Notes: generated by a model from the letters alone, not told the origin. Counted from the first letter of the stretch, positions 1 through 8,397 are shown. The stretch is 45,960 nt of DNA from an unidentified eubacterium SCB49 (GCA_000170815.1 ABCO01000002.1:402501-448460), one strand, 5' to 3'. A program made the numbers and translations.

Positions 1-460
1 ATATACTACCAGACCAACAAGCATTAGAACCTCATAAATAGTATAAGTCAAAAACTAAACACCCTTAAGTTATATCTAGAAAACCATTCAAAAAAACATA
101 AACTTTAGCAACTCGAAAAACAAAAACCAATCAAACTGTTAATAATCCTAACAGATAAACAGCTAAAAAAAGTTGGTAAAACAAACAATGAGAAGAATCT
201 TAATGCAGAAATCATACTAAAAAACAAAGATCAACAACTAAACTATACTTATAATAGCTTAAACTAATGGCAGATCTTAGCTGCTTAACAAAAAAACTAG
301 TATCAAGATAAAATTGAGACATTTCAGTAAAACTGCTAGATTAAAGTAAATTGAAGAAAGCTTAATCGTAACTGGAGACACCTTATATATAACAAAATAA
401 AAAAGCGCATTAATAAAGCACAATTTTAGGTAAGCATATAGCCTTATATTTTCGCGAAAT
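1..460. other. Gene-free A-rich region at the left edge
   Basis: No convincing gene is visible. The plus strand is strongly A-rich with frequent stops in all frames. A short open stretch entering from the left edge in frame 3 (codons from base 3, stop TAG at 39-41) could be the last dozen codons of an upstream gene, reading ILPDQQALEPHK, but it is too short to assign. An open frame on the minus strand from 558 to 277 runs through a clear terminator hairpin and the 3' end of the DUF4293 gene, so it is not called. Confidence 0.6.
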
Positions 461-465
461 AAAAA

Positions 466-493
466 ACCCTTCCAAATGGCATTATGGAAGGGT
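466..493 (-). terminator. Intrinsic terminator of the DUF4293 gene
   Basis: A perfect 9-bp inverted repeat, ACCCTTCCA (466-474) and TGGAAGGGT (485-493), with a 10-base loop. On the minus strand it is followed by a T-rich run (complement of 457-466). It lies about 28 bases beyond the DUF4293 stop codon, as expected for Rho-independent termination of that gene. Confidence 0.85.
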
Positions 494-520
494 CTTGCAC
501 TAATAATACTAAGTAATAGT

Positions 521-928
521 TTATCGTAAACGGTCCACAGATTTGACAAGGTCTTCATCCTTTTTGATGGCTTTATTAGCCAACACTAAAAAAACGATAG
601 AAATGATAGGAATCAACACCCCAATACCTTTCTCTGAGACCAAGGTCTCTCCAGATATACTTAGCGCCCTGTATACGAAAACTCCCAGTAATACAAAATT
701 AAATATGATAGATAAGCGATTAAGCACAAATTGTAACTGTCGCTTTTTAAAACTTAATATAGATAACACAATTAAAGCCATTGCTCCAAATATAAGTCCA
801 AACACCAAAGGCTCATTACGATCAATAATCACAGTATCACCATCTATTAATGTAGGAAACCAAAAATACAATACCCCCATTAACAAAATGGCAACAATCA
901 TATAAATAGTTTGGATGCGTTGTAACAT
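521..928 (-). CDS. DUF4293 family four-helix membrane protein
   Basis: A 135-residue integral membrane protein of unknown function. Four hydrophobic segments are visible, at roughly residues 7-24, 42-58, 70-88 and 100-117, and the C-terminus is a short charged tail ending in DEDLVKSVDRLR. The N-terminal MLQRIQTIY and this charged tail are typical of the Bacteroidota DUF4293 family. Members are commonly encoded divergently next to rho, which is exactly the arrangement here. A TAnnTTTG-type promoter element lies just upstream and a strong terminator just downstream, so it is probably a single-gene transcript. Family membership is from recognition; no biochemical role can be inferred. Confidence 0.85.
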   Translation of the reverse strand: MLQRIQTIYMIVAILLMGVLYFWFPTLIDGDTVIIDRNEPLVFGLIFGAMALIVLSILSFKKRQLQFVLNRLSIIFNFVLLGVFVYRALSISGETLVSEKGIGVLIPIISIVFLVLANKAIKKDEDLVKSVDRLR

Positions 929-945
929 AACTTAAATTATAAAAA

Positions 946-953
946 CAAAAATA
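946..953 (-). promoter_or_regulatory. Bacteroidota -7 promoter element for the DUF4293 gene
   Basis: On the minus strand this reads TATTTTTG, a match to the TAnnTTTG consensus, 17 bases upstream of the DUF4293 ATG. No TTG is found at the usual 17-23 base spacing, so only the -7 half is supported. Confidence 0.45.
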
Positions 954-1018
954 ACCTTTCTTTAGCAAATTAAAAATGTGAAATTTAAAATATTATTGTA
1001 TTATTGCATAATCTATAC

Positions 1019-1083
1019 GTAACCACTTCAAACAAGGTTACTTAGTCTTCAATAATTTTTCAAAAGAAATTCCTTCTCAGGAA
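1019..1083 (+). promoter_or_regulatory. Possible leader hairpins upstream of rho
   Basis: The roughly 190-bp gap before rho contains two short inverted repeats. The first is GTAACC (1019-1024) with GGTTAC (1036-1041); the second is ATTCC/GGAAT, close to 1069-1084. rho is autoregulated in other bacteria through its leader, so these could matter, but the stems are short and may be chance. Confidence 0.25.
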
Positions 1084-1119
1084 TCCCTCCTAATTACAAT
1101 TCAAACTTATACATTTTAG

Positions 1120-2802
1120 ATGTTAGACATTTCAGAATTAAAAGCAAAAAAGTTGCCTGAATTACAGGAACTTGCTTCAGCTTTAAAAGTACCTAAGTAC
1201 AAAAGCATGAAAAAATTAGACTTGGTATATCAAATATTAGATTACCAAGCAGCAAATCCAAACAAAGTAAAAGCAGTAGTAACTACTGACAGCCCCGAAG
1301 CCCCAAAGAAAACTCCAAAACCTGTAAGCAAGCCTAAACCAAGAGCACCACGCAAAGCTGCTCCAGCAAAGAACAAACAGGAAAACACTCAAAAAGAAGA
1401 TACTACTAAAAAACCTGTAGATACTTCTAAAAAAGAAGAAAAACCTAAAGAACAAGAGGCTCCTAAAAAGAACGAACCTAGAAAGAATAATCGTCCTGCT
1501 CAAAAACCCCCTAGAAACACTCATCAAAAAAACAATGATGAGAAAGATAAAAAGCCTGTTCACAAAAAAGAGAACAAGCCAAATAATCGCAACAACAGAG
1601 ACAACAATTCTAAAAACAATAATCGAAATGGCGGTAAAAACGGAAATAAAGACACCCGTAACCGATATAAAGAACCAGATTATGAGTTTGACAGCATAAT
1701 ATCCAGCGAAGGAGTTCTTGACATTATGCAAGATGGCTATGGTTTTTTACGCTCTAGCGATTACAACTACCTATCTTCACCTGATGATATTTATGTGTCT
1801 CAATCTCAAATTAGACTTTTTGGTTTAAAATCTGGTGATACCGTACTTGGAGAAGTAAGACCACCTAAAGAAGGTGAAAAATACTTTCCGCTTATTAAGG
1901 TAAACATGATTAATGGTCAAAAGCCTAACGTGGTTCGCGACCGTGTATCTTTTGAACACTTAACACCATTATTTCCTACAGAAAAATTTAAACTTGCCGA
2001 AAAGCAAAGCACTATTTCAACACGAATTATAGATCTTTTCGCCCCTATCGGAAAAGGACAACGTGGTATGATTGTATCGCAACCCAAAACGGGTAAAACA
2101 ATGTTATTAAAAGACATTGCAAACGCTATAGCCGCAAACCACCCAGAAGTATATCAAATTATTTTACTTATCGACGAACGTCCAGAAGAAGTTACAGATA
2201 TGCAACGTAACGTTCAAGGAGAGGTTATCGCTTCTACATTTGACAAGGAACCTTCAGAGCACGTACGCATTGCTAATCTTGTTATAGACAAAGCAAAGCG
2301 TCTTGTAGAATGCGGTCACGATGTAGTAATCTTATTAGACTCTATTACACGTCTTGCACGTGCTTATAACACGGTACAACCCGCTAGTGGTAAAATACTT
2401 TCTGGTGGTGTAGATGCAGCTGCATTAAATAAACCGAAACGATTCTTTGGTGCTGCTCGTAATATTGAAAACGGCGGTTCTTTAAGTATTATCGCAACAG
2501 CATTAACAGATACCGGTTCTAAAATGGACGAAGTAATCTTTGAAGAATTTAAAGGTACTGGTAATATGGAATTACAGTTAGATAGAAAAATATCTAACAG
2601 ACGTATTTTCCCTGCTATAGATCTCACATCATCTAGTACACGTCGCGATGACATACTACTTGACGAGAACACGATACAACGTATGTGGGTAATGCGTAAA
2701 TACCTAGCAGACATGAACCCAATAGAAGCAATGGAATTTATTAACGAGCGCTTTAAGCAAACTCGTAACAATGAAGAATTTTTAATTTCTATGAATAGCT
2801 AG
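1120..2802 (+). CDS. rho: Transcription termination factor Rho
   Basis: Hexameric RNA-dependent ATPase that terminates transcription. The N-terminal Rho-N helical domain occupies about residues 1-45. A Lys/Asn/Pro-rich low-complexity insertion follows at about 50-186. The cold-shock-like RNA-binding domain starts near 195 and contains the RNP-like GYGFLR (206-211). The motor domain has the Rho Walker A PKTGKT (322-327), Walker B VVILLDS (402-408), the SGKILSGG loop (423-430) and the arginine-rich NRRIFPAID stretch. At 560 residues it is much longer than E. coli Rho (419), and the difference is almost entirely the insertion, which is usual in Bacteroidota. It is divergent from DUF4293 and followed by its own intrinsic terminator. 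Confidence 0.98.
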   Translation: MLDISELKAKKLPELQELASALKVPKYKSMKKLDLVYQILDYQAANPNKVKAVVTTDSPEAPKKTPKPVSKPKPRAPRKAAPAKNKQENTQKEDTTKKPVDTSKKEEKPKEQEAPKKNEPRKNNRPAQKPPRNTHQKNNDEKDKKPVHKKENKPNNRNNRDNNSKNNNRNGGKNGNKDTRNRYKEPDYEFDSIISSEGVLDIMQDGYGFLRSSDYNYLSSPDDIYVSQSQIRLFGLKSGDTVLGEVRPPKEGEKYFPLIKVNMINGQKPNVVRDRVSFEHLTPLFPTEKFKLAEKQSTISTRIIDLFAPIGKGQRGMIVSQPKTGKTMLLKDIANAIAANHPEVYQIILLIDERPEEVTDMQRNVQGEVIASTFDKEPSEHVRIANLVIDKAKRLVECGHDVVILLDSITRLARAYNTVQPASGKILSGGVDAAALNKPKRFFGAARNIENGGSLSIIATALTDTGSKMDEVIFEEFKGTGNMELQLDRKISNRRIFPAIDLTSSSTRRDDILLDENTIQRMWVMRKYLADMNPIEAMEFINERFKQTRNNEEFLISMNS

Positions 2803-2830
2803 AAAAAACAAAAATCAAAGAAAGAAAGAA

Positions 2831-2861
2831 AGACTCAATAGTAATATTGGGTCTTTTTTTT
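2831..2861 (+). terminator. Intrinsic terminator of rho
   Basis: AGACTCAAT (2831-2839) pairs with ATTGGGTCT (2846-2854), including one G-U pair, and runs directly into eight T residues. It lies about 28 bases after the rho stop codon. rho is thus itself ended by a Rho-independent signal. Confidence 0.85.
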
Positions 2862-3206
2862 GTTGAAATTACAAAAAACCACACTTAGATTGCAAGATAA
2901 TCCAGAAACACAATAACACTAGAAAACTCAAAAAAGATCGAAGAAAACAACGTTTAAATAAAACAATAAGCACACACCATTGGCATTTACTTAAAAGATA
3001 AACATTTTTACTTATTTACATCTAGATCAACTTTATTTTTAAAAAACCTAACTGTTGCTATATATCTAGTTTAAAACACGAGACATATAGATCATATAGT
3101 ATCCCTAATCCCTCAGCAATACATTTATATAAACCACAAAAAAAAAACCACTTAACAACAAACAACAAGATACTGTTGAACATATTAAATGAGAGAAAAT
3201 TAAATA
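2862..3206. other. Intergenic region without a visible gene
   Basis: About 340 AT-rich bases between the rho terminator and the terminator of the next, convergent gene. The only open frame (minus strand, 3255-3058) overlaps the hairpin at 3215-3235, has no family features and is not called. No RNA gene or repeat was recognised. Confidence 0.6.
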
Positions 3207-3240
3207 CAAAAAAAGCCTTCTGCAATGCAGAAGGCCTTTT
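3207..3240 (-). terminator. Intrinsic terminator of the T9SS-secreted protein gene
   Basis: GCCTTCTGC (3215-3223) and GCAGAAGGC (3227-3235) form a perfect 9-bp stem with a 3-base loop. The minus strand continues into a T run (complement of the A run 3207-3214), about 28 bases after the stop of the minus-strand gene. Confidence 0.88.
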
Positions 3241-3262
3241 GATAAAATATATCAAATATTGA

Positions 3263-4102
3263 TTACTCGATCACTAACTTCTCAGTTAAAGTTCCAGCAG
3301 TAGTTTCGATATTTACAATGTAAACACCTCTTGCAAGGTTAGCAACATTTACTACACCGTTAGATACAGCAACGTTAGTTGATTTTCCTAATACATCATA
3401 TAAAGTAACTCCTGTTAATTCAATAGAAGAAGGAACTTTGATGTTTAACACATCTGTTGCAGGGTTAGGAAACATAGAAACTTGAGATAATGCTACATCA
3501 TCAACACTTAAAGATTCGTTGTAAATTAAGTTTAATACAATGTGAGCATCAGGGAATCCTATGTCAGCATAAGAAGTTGGGTTACCTTCAATTGCACATG
3601 TAGTAGAAGTAATATAAGCATCTGCAGTAGCATCACCAGTTACACCAGGGAAAAACATATTTCCTGTAGTTTCTTGGTGTAATTGTAATACAACAATAGC
3701 ACTACTAGAAACAGTAGCTGGAGTATCAAAAGTTACATCTACAACTGTACCTGTAGCTCCAACACCTACAATTACAGATCCTGTAGCTAATAAAGCTGGA
3801 GGTGCAGTAGAATCAAAACCTGAAGGGAAAGAACCTACTTCGTAAGCGTTTACCACAAGTTCTTCATCAAAATCGATTGCTTCAACAGCAAATTGAGCTC
3901 CTAATAAAAGAACATCATCAAAAGTTACTCCTTCTGCAGTTAAGTCATAAGCACGGTAGTATTGGTTATCTCCACCACCACAAGATACTCCACCTGCTAC
4001 TAAAGCATCATCAGTATTTTGAGATAAGATTAGGTCTTGAGCTTCAGCTTGAAAAGCTAAACTTCCAATAAAGGCAAATGCCAAAAATGTAATTTTTTTC
4101 AT
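3263..4102 (-). CDS. Secreted protein with T9SS type A sorting domain
   Basis: A 279-residue protein. An Sec signal peptide starts MKKITFLAFAF and is probably cut after AEAQ near residue 22. A central domain of about 170 residues is acidic and very poor in lysine, has two cysteines (SCGGG and TTCAIEG) that could form a disulfide, and matches no family I recognise. The last about 80 residues are a T9SS type A sorting domain with FPNPATDVLNI, LYDVLGK and the LARGVYIVNI block. It is therefore expected on the cell surface or released. The internal start at 4102 is preferred over the longer frame from 4135 because it begins the signal peptide and lies 30 bases downstream of a full promoter. It is monocistronic, with its own promoter and terminator. 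Confidence 0.88.
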   Translation of the reverse strand: MKKITFLAFAFIGSLAFQAEAQDLILSQNTDDALVAGGVSCGGGDNQYYRAYDLTAEGVTFDDVLLLGAQFAVEAIDFDEELVVNAYEVGSFPSGFDSTAPPALLATGSVIVGVGATGTVVDVTFDTPATVSSSAIVVLQLHQETTGNMFFPGVTGDATADAYITSTTCAIEGNPTSYADIGFPDAHIVLNLIYNESLSVDDVALSQVSMFPNPATDVLNIKVPSSIELTGVTLYDVLGKSTNVAVSNGVVNVANLARGVYIVNIETTAGTLTEKLVIE

Positions 4103-4132
4103 AATAAGTTGTTTTAAATTAATATTAAGAAA

Positions 4133-4162
4133 CAAATATAACCAAAGAGATTACATCTACAA
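4133..4162 (-). promoter_or_regulatory. Full Bacteroidota promoter for the T9SS-secreted protein
   Basis: On the minus strand TTG (complement of 4160-4162), a 19-base spacer and TATATTTG (complement of 4133-4140) match the TTG / TAnnTTTG consensus. The element sits 30 bases upstream of the ATG at 4102 and rules out the longer ORF start, which would lie inside the element. Confidence 0.75.
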
Positions 4163-4224
4163 TACCGTATAGCAAAAAAAAATACGATTTTTGTAAATAA
4201 CTTCAACCATTCTCATTCAAACCT

Positions 4225-5985
4225 ATGAACATTAAAGCCCTCACCTTATTTATTTACAGTGTCTACGTAGCCAACATTTTTGTTTCTTGTGAGAAGAAAA
4301 AAGTTGAAAAATTTAATTTCACCACAAGATTTGAACAAACTAAAGGAATTGAAACCGCAACTTACGATGAGACTGTAAATTTTTACGAAGCATTAGCTAA
4401 AGAACATGTGTCTATCACAGTGTATGACATGCAAAAAACCGATAGTGGGGAACCGCTACAGCTAATTACCTACAATCCAGACAGGTCTTTTGAATCTGAG
4501 TTTACTAAAGATAGAGACAAAGCCATCATTCTTATCAATAATGGGATTCATCCAGGCGAAAGTGACGGTATTGATGCATCAATGATGTTGATGCGAGATT
4601 TAGCTGAGGGAAAAATCAACAAACCCAAAAACACTATTATTGCAGTGATACCTATATATAATATAGGAGGAGCTCTAAACAGAAATAACAACACTAGAAC
4701 AAACCAAAATGGTCCTGCCGCCTATGGTTTTAGAGGAAATGCCCGCAATTATGACCTTAATCGAGATTTCATTAAAGCTGACACAAAAAACGCATTAGCA
4801 TTCACTAATCTTTTTAGAACCGTCAAACCCGACGTATTTATTGACAACCACGTAAGCAACGGTGCAGATTATCAATATGTACTCACACATTTATTTACAC
4901 AGCATAACAAACTAGGTGGACCTTTAGGAAATTACCTACACACATCATTAATGCCAAGACTAGAAGATTCTTTAGGCCAAAAAAAATGGGACATCACACC
5001 ATATGTAAATGTTTTTAACAATACACCCGAAAAAGGGTTTAGTCAATTTAAAGACTCCCCTAGATACTCTACAGGCTACACTACGCTATACAACACACTT
5101 GGAATGATGGTAGAAACACACATGCTTAAACCCTACAAACAAAGAGTAGAAGGAACATATGAGCTTATGAAAAGTATGATTGAGATTGTAGATGCAGACA
5201 CTAAAAACATTATTAATATTCGAAAAGAAAATTTTAACCATTTTAAACAGGGAGACAACTATCCGCTATCTTGGCTGGTAGATACTACAAAACATTCTTT
5301 TTTATCATTTAAAGGATATCAAGGAACATTTATAGATAGTGATATTACAGGGAAAAAACGCCTAAAGTATGACAACAAAAAACCTTTTACAAAAAAAGTC
5401 AAATATCAAAATTATTTTAAGCCTAAAACTTCCGTAACAATCCCAGAAAAATATATTATTCCTAAAGGGTATTGGAATATAATAAACAGACTAAAACATA
5501 ATAAAATAAAAATGAGTCAAGTAAAAAACGACTCGACAGTAGAAGCAACATTATATCACATTTCAGACTACAAAACGAGACAATCGCCATATGAGGGACA
5601 TTACCTACATTATAACACTACCGTAACAGCTAGTAAAGAAACAGTGTTATTAAACAAAGGCGATTTTATCATTAATACAGATCAAGAAGGAATGCGTTAT
5701 TTAGTAGAAACATTAGAACCTGCTGCCACAGATAGTTTTTTTAATTGGAACTTTTTTGACACTATTCTACAACAAAAAGAAGGCTTTTCTCCTTATGTTT
5801 GGGAAGACAAAGCAAAAGAACTACTAGAAAACAACCCAACATTAAAAGAAGAATTTGAGACCAAGAAAAACAAAGACCCTAATTTTAAAGAAAATTGGTA
5901 TGCTCAATTAGAATGGCTGCATAAACATTCTCCTAATTACGAAAAAGCACATTTAAGATATCCTATCATTAGGGTGGGTGGTTAA
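4225..5985 (+). CDS. M14 family zinc carboxypeptidase-like lipoprotein
   Basis: A 586-residue exported lipoprotein. A short hydrophobic N-terminus ends in a lipobox at Cys22 (FVSC). The M14 signature is present: zinc ligands H109 and E112 in HPGES, a third ligand H209 in IDNHVS, the NARNYDLNRD substrate-binding stretch (172-181), and a plausible catalytic Glu297 in VETHM. The C-terminal about 250 residues have no assigned domain. M14 proteins of this type trim peptides, or are catalytic-fold relatives, at the periplasmic or outer-membrane face; the exact substrate is unknown. The 3' end overlaps the convergent NUDIX gene by 33 bp, leaving no room for a separate terminator. Confidence 0.85.
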   Translation: MNIKALTLFIYSVYVANIFVSCEKKKVEKFNFTTRFEQTKGIETATYDETVNFYEALAKEHVSITVYDMQKTDSGEPLQLITYNPDRSFESEFTKDRDKAIILINNGIHPGESDGIDASMMLMRDLAEGKINKPKNTIIAVIPIYNIGGALNRNNNTRTNQNGPAAYGFRGNARNYDLNRDFIKADTKNALAFTNLFRTVKPDVFIDNHVSNGADYQYVLTHLFTQHNKLGGPLGNYLHTSLMPRLEDSLGQKKWDITPYVNVFNNTPEKGFSQFKDSPRYSTGYTTLYNTLGMMVETHMLKPYKQRVEGTYELMKSMIEIVDADTKNIINIRKENFNHFKQGDNYPLSWLVDTTKHSFLSFKGYQGTFIDSDITGKKRLKYDNKKPFTKKVKYQNYFKPKTSVTIPEKYIIPKGYWNIINRLKHNKIKMSQVKNDSTVEATLYHISDYKTRQSPYEGHYLHYNTTVTASKETVLLNKGDFIINTDQEGMRYLVETLEPAATDSFFNWNFFDTILQQKEGFSPYVWEDKAKELLENNPTLKEEFETKKNKDPNFKENWYAQLEWLHKHSPNYEKAHLRYPIIRVGG

Positions 5986-6576
5986 ATACTCCTTTGGGAA
6001 TAATAATTTTATGTTTTCGTAAGACTCTGTTAAGGCTTTTTGGGACTGTGCAAAATTTTTCCACTTAGCCTTTTTTATTCCTTCTTTTGCTTCCGGTATA
6101 AGTTCTTCATCAAAATCTGTATACATTTCGTACCAGTATGTAATTTTAAGCTTAAATTTTCCATTACGCTTAAATACATGGTAAGTTTTAGCAATAAAAC
6201 GTCTTATTTGCAAATCACGAACACCTGTTTCTTCTTCAGTTTCTCTTATTGCACCATCTTGAGAGCTCTCCCCTTTCTCCAATTTGCCTTTTGGAAGGTC
6301 CCACTTTCCATTACGGTATATAAAAAGAATTTCTTTTTTTGCATTATAAACCATACCTCCACCAGCTTCTACCACTGGAAGTTTTTTACGCAAAAATTTT
6401 TCAATCTTCTCTTCGTTTTTATGATAAAGGTTCACATAAGTAAGATCACCTTTATTGATTTCTTTAATCAACTTTTTAAACTTCACCATCTTTAATGGGA
6501 TAGTAGTATACTTCTTTCCTATTTTCTTTTCTGTTGAAAGAATAATTGGAATGTCATTGACAAAAACTTTATACAT
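5953..6576 (-). CDS. NUDIX hydrolase
   Basis: A 207-residue protein with a clear Nudix box GX5EX7REUXEEXGU at residues 97-119 (GKLEKGE, then RETEEETGV), the motif that binds the metal and nucleoside diphosphate-X substrate. An N-terminal extension of about 70 residues (MYKVFVNDIPI...) precedes the Nudix core and is not otherwise recognised. The ATG at 6576 is chosen over the longer frame from 6603, because the longer one would overlap the start of divergent pyrE. The gene starts are only 7 bases apart. Substrate unknown; (d)NTP or nucleotide-sugar clean-up are the family options. Its stop lies 33 bp inside the end of the convergent M14 gene. Confidence 0.9.
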   Translation of the reverse strand: MYKVFVNDIPIILSTEKKIGKKYTTIPLKMVKFKKLIKEINKGDLTYVNLYHKNEEKIEKFLRKKLPVVEAGGGMVYNAKKEILFIYRNGKWDLPKGKLEKGESSQDGAIRETEEETGVRDLQIRRFIAKTYHVFKRNGKFKLKITYWYEMYTDFDEELIPEAKEGIKKAKWKNFAQSQKALTESYENIKLLFPKEYLTTHPNDRIS

Positions 6577-6579
6577 TTG
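6546..6579 (+). promoter_or_regulatory. Promoter of pyrE, predicting a leaderless mRNA
   Basis: TTG (6546-6548), a 23-base spacer and TACATTTG (6572-6579) match the Bacteroidota consensus. Only four bases separate the final G from the pyrE ATG at 6584, so transcription should start at or next to the start codon. The element lies inside the 5' coding end of the divergent NUDIX gene. A near-consensus TCATTTTG for the NUDIX gene overlaps it on the other strand. Confidence 0.55.
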
Positions 6580-6583
6580 CAAA

Positions 6584-7225
6584 ATGATTTTAGATAAAGA
6601 CACAGCTCAAAAAACGGCCGAATTGCTATTGCAAATTAATGCAATTAAATTACAACCACAAACTCCTTTTACATGGGCTTCAGGATGGAAATCCCCCATC
6701 TATTGCGACAACAGAATAACACTCTCATACCCACCTATTAGAAACTATCTACGAGAGCAAATAGCCAATCAAATAGAAAAGATTTATGGCAAACCAGACG
6801 CTATTGCAGGTGTAGCCACAGGCGCTATTGGTATAGGTATGCTCGTTGCAGATTATTTAAATGTCCCATTTTGTTATGTGAGACCAGAAGCAAAAAAACA
6901 TGGAAGACAAAACCAAATAGAAGGTAAAATAGAATCTGGACAGAACGTAGTAGTTGTAGAAGACCTAATAAGCACAGGTAAAAGCAGTATCTTAGCCGTA
7001 GAAGCATTAAGATCTGCTGGCGTAAATATTAAAGGGATGTTAGCTATATTTACTTATGGCTTTGATTTTGCATCAGAAAATTTTGAAAAAGCTGGAGTAC
7101 AATTAAACACCCTAAGCGATTATCCACATTTATTGATACAGGCAGAAAAAACAAACTACATTTCTAATGATGAAAAAGATATTCTTAGCGCTTGGAGAGA
7201 AAATCCATCTATTTGGAAACAATAA
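6584..7225 (+). CDS. pyrE: Orotate phosphoribosyltransferase
   Basis: Converts orotate and PRPP to OMP, the fifth step of UMP synthesis, in the cytosol. At 213 residues it has the usual length. The PRPP-binding motif VVVVEDLISTGKS, the substrate region TWASGWKSPIYCDNR and the RPEAKKHGRQNQIEG flexible loop with catalytic lysines are all visible. An open frame extends upstream to 6455, but the ATG at 6584 matches the family N-terminus (MILDKDTAQKTAELLL). The longer frame would also run through the promoter and the NUDIX gene. It is followed after 26 bp by the SRPBCC gene, probably co-transcribed. Confidence 0.97.
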   Translation: MILDKDTAQKTAELLLQINAIKLQPQTPFTWASGWKSPIYCDNRITLSYPPIRNYLREQIANQIEKIYGKPDAIAGVATGAIGIGMLVADYLNVPFCYVRPEAKKHGRQNQIEGKIESGQNVVVVEDLISTGKSSILAVEALRSAGVNIKGMLAIFTYGFDFASENFEKAGVQLNTLSDYPHLLIQAEKTNYISNDEKDILSAWRENPSIWKQ

Positions 7226-7251
7226 TCAATAATTAAAGACAAACATACCCA

Positions 7252-7644
7252 ATGATACTTAACAGCACCACAGCAACCGTAAACAAATCTGCATCAGAGA
7301 TGTGTGATTTTTTAGCAAATGCTAAAAACTTTGAGCAGCTTATGCCAGAAAACATAAGCAAGTTTGAAATGATTCGTGAAAACGGTTTTCTATTTGCGCT
7401 AATCGGAATGCCTGAAATCGCTCTTGAGGTAAAAGAAATTGAAGCTCCAAATAAAGTTGTACTAGGCGCTATAAGCGATAAAATTCCTTTTAACCTTACA
7501 GCAAACATAAAAGAAGTTGATGCTGAAAATTGCACTGTTGACCTTGAGTTCACAGGTAAATTTAACGCTATGATGAAGATGATGGTAAAAGGTCCTGTCT
7601 CTAAATTTATTGACACACTTTCAGAAAACATCGAAAAGGTTTAA
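7252..7644 (+). CDS. SRPBCC (START-like) family protein
   Basis: A 130-residue protein with the SRPBCC helix-grip pattern: a first strand of about 10 residues, a helix (SASEMCDFLANAKNFEQLMP), alternating beta strands and a long C-terminal helix (GPVSKFIDTLSENIEKV). These folds bind hydrophobic ligands such as lipids. It follows pyrE by 26 bp and is regularly found between pyrE and the biotin ligase in Flavobacteriaceae, but the link to either pathway is not known. Its stop codon interlocks with that of convergent birA in a TTAA at 7641-7644. No catalytic residues can be named. Confidence 0.82.
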   Translation: MILNSTTATVNKSASEMCDFLANAKNFEQLMPENISKFEMIRENGFLFALIGMPEIALEVKEIEAPNKVVLGAISDKIPFNLTANIKEVDAENCTVDLEFTGKFNAMMKMMVKGPVSKFIDTLSENIEKV

Positions 7645-8372
7645 TACACCATCTCTATTTCTTTGTTCCAAAATTTTAAGGACCTTCCATCCGGGAGGTC
7701 CATTATTAACTGTCCATATGGACTCACACCTCTGATCACTCCTACCAACTCAGTTCCATCAGGAAGCCTATATTGCGAAAGAACACCTTTTCTATAAAGC
7801 AATTGCTCATATCTCTCTTGATAGACCTTAATATGATTATCATTCAAATTATTTAATGCCAAACATATTTCAGTAGCCACATTATCTAAAACAAAATCAA
7901 GATCAAACTTTTTACCTGAAACTAAAGATAAAGAGGTCGCTTGCGGCAAATTTTTGAATGATATTTCATTAATATTAAGTCCAACTCCAATAATTGATGA
8001 GTTTATAGACGAACCTCTCACTTGATTCTCAATTAAAATTCCCCCACATTTTTTCCCCTCTGCCATAATGTCGTTAGGCCATTTTAATTGTATTTCAGTC
8101 TCTACAATTTCATTTAAATAGTCAACAATAGCTACAGAAACAGCTCTAGAAACAGCAAATTGCCGCTCAGCAGTCAAGCCCGAAACTATTTTAAACACAC
8201 TGAATGTTAGACTTTTAAAAGATTGAGATTGCCAAATCGCTTCGCGTTGACCTCGGCCGTTTTCTTGATTATTTGTTACCACAACAGTCTCATCTTCTAA
8301 GCTACTTTTTCTTGCCAATTGGGCAAGATAGGAGTTAGTAGAGTCGGTGGCATTAAGTTTGATTATCTTCAA
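7641..8372 (-). CDS. birA: Biotin--[acetyl-CoA-carboxylase] ligase (monofunctional)
   Basis: Activates biotin as biotinyl-AMP and attaches it to the biotin carboxyl carrier protein. The 243-residue protein has the ligase motifs TDSTNSYL (9-16), GRGQREAIW for the biotinyl-AMP loop, KWPNDI, and GGILIE followed by GVGLNIN, then the small C-terminal SH3-like domain. The N-terminal HTH of E. coli BirA is absent, so it should not act as a repressor. Translation appears to begin with TTG (complement of 8370-8372): the protein matches the family from MKIIKL, and the only in-frame codons upstream run into a stop without an ATG. It is divergent from rsfS and shares a TTAA stop overlap with the SRPBCC gene. 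Confidence 0.95.
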   Translation of the reverse strand: MKIIKLNATDSTNSYLAQLARKSSLEDETVVVTNNQENGRGQREAIWQSQSFKSLTFSVFKIVSGLTAERQFAVSRAVSVAIVDYLNEIVETEIQLKWPNDIMAEGKKCGGILIENQVRGSSINSSIIGVGLNINEISFKNLPQATSLSLVSGKKFDLDFVLDNVATEICLALNNLNDNHIKVYQERYEQLLYRKGVLSQYRLPDGTELVGVIRGVSPYGQLIMDLPDGRSLKFWNKEIEMVY

Positions 8373-8397
8373 AGCGTTAAATGTCTGTTAGGATTAT

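Noticed and set aside
277..558. Minus-strand open frame of 93 codons encoding a hydrophobic peptide
   Set aside because: It runs through a clear intrinsic terminator and overlaps the 3' end of the DUF4293 gene; no family features, and AT-rich DNA easily yields hydrophobic chance frames.
543..905. Plus-strand frame of 120 codons opposite DUF4293
   Set aside because: Antisense shadow of a gene with a recognisable family, promoter and terminator; no homology features.
1237..1731. Minus-strand frame of 164 codons, very hydrophobic
   Set aside because: Antisense of the Lys/Asn-rich insertion of rho: AAA and AAC codons read backwards as Phe and Val/Ile, which explains the hydrophobicity.
3058..3255. 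Minus-strand frame of 65 codons after the T9SS gene
   Set aside because: Contains the terminator hairpin of that gene and has no start context or family features.
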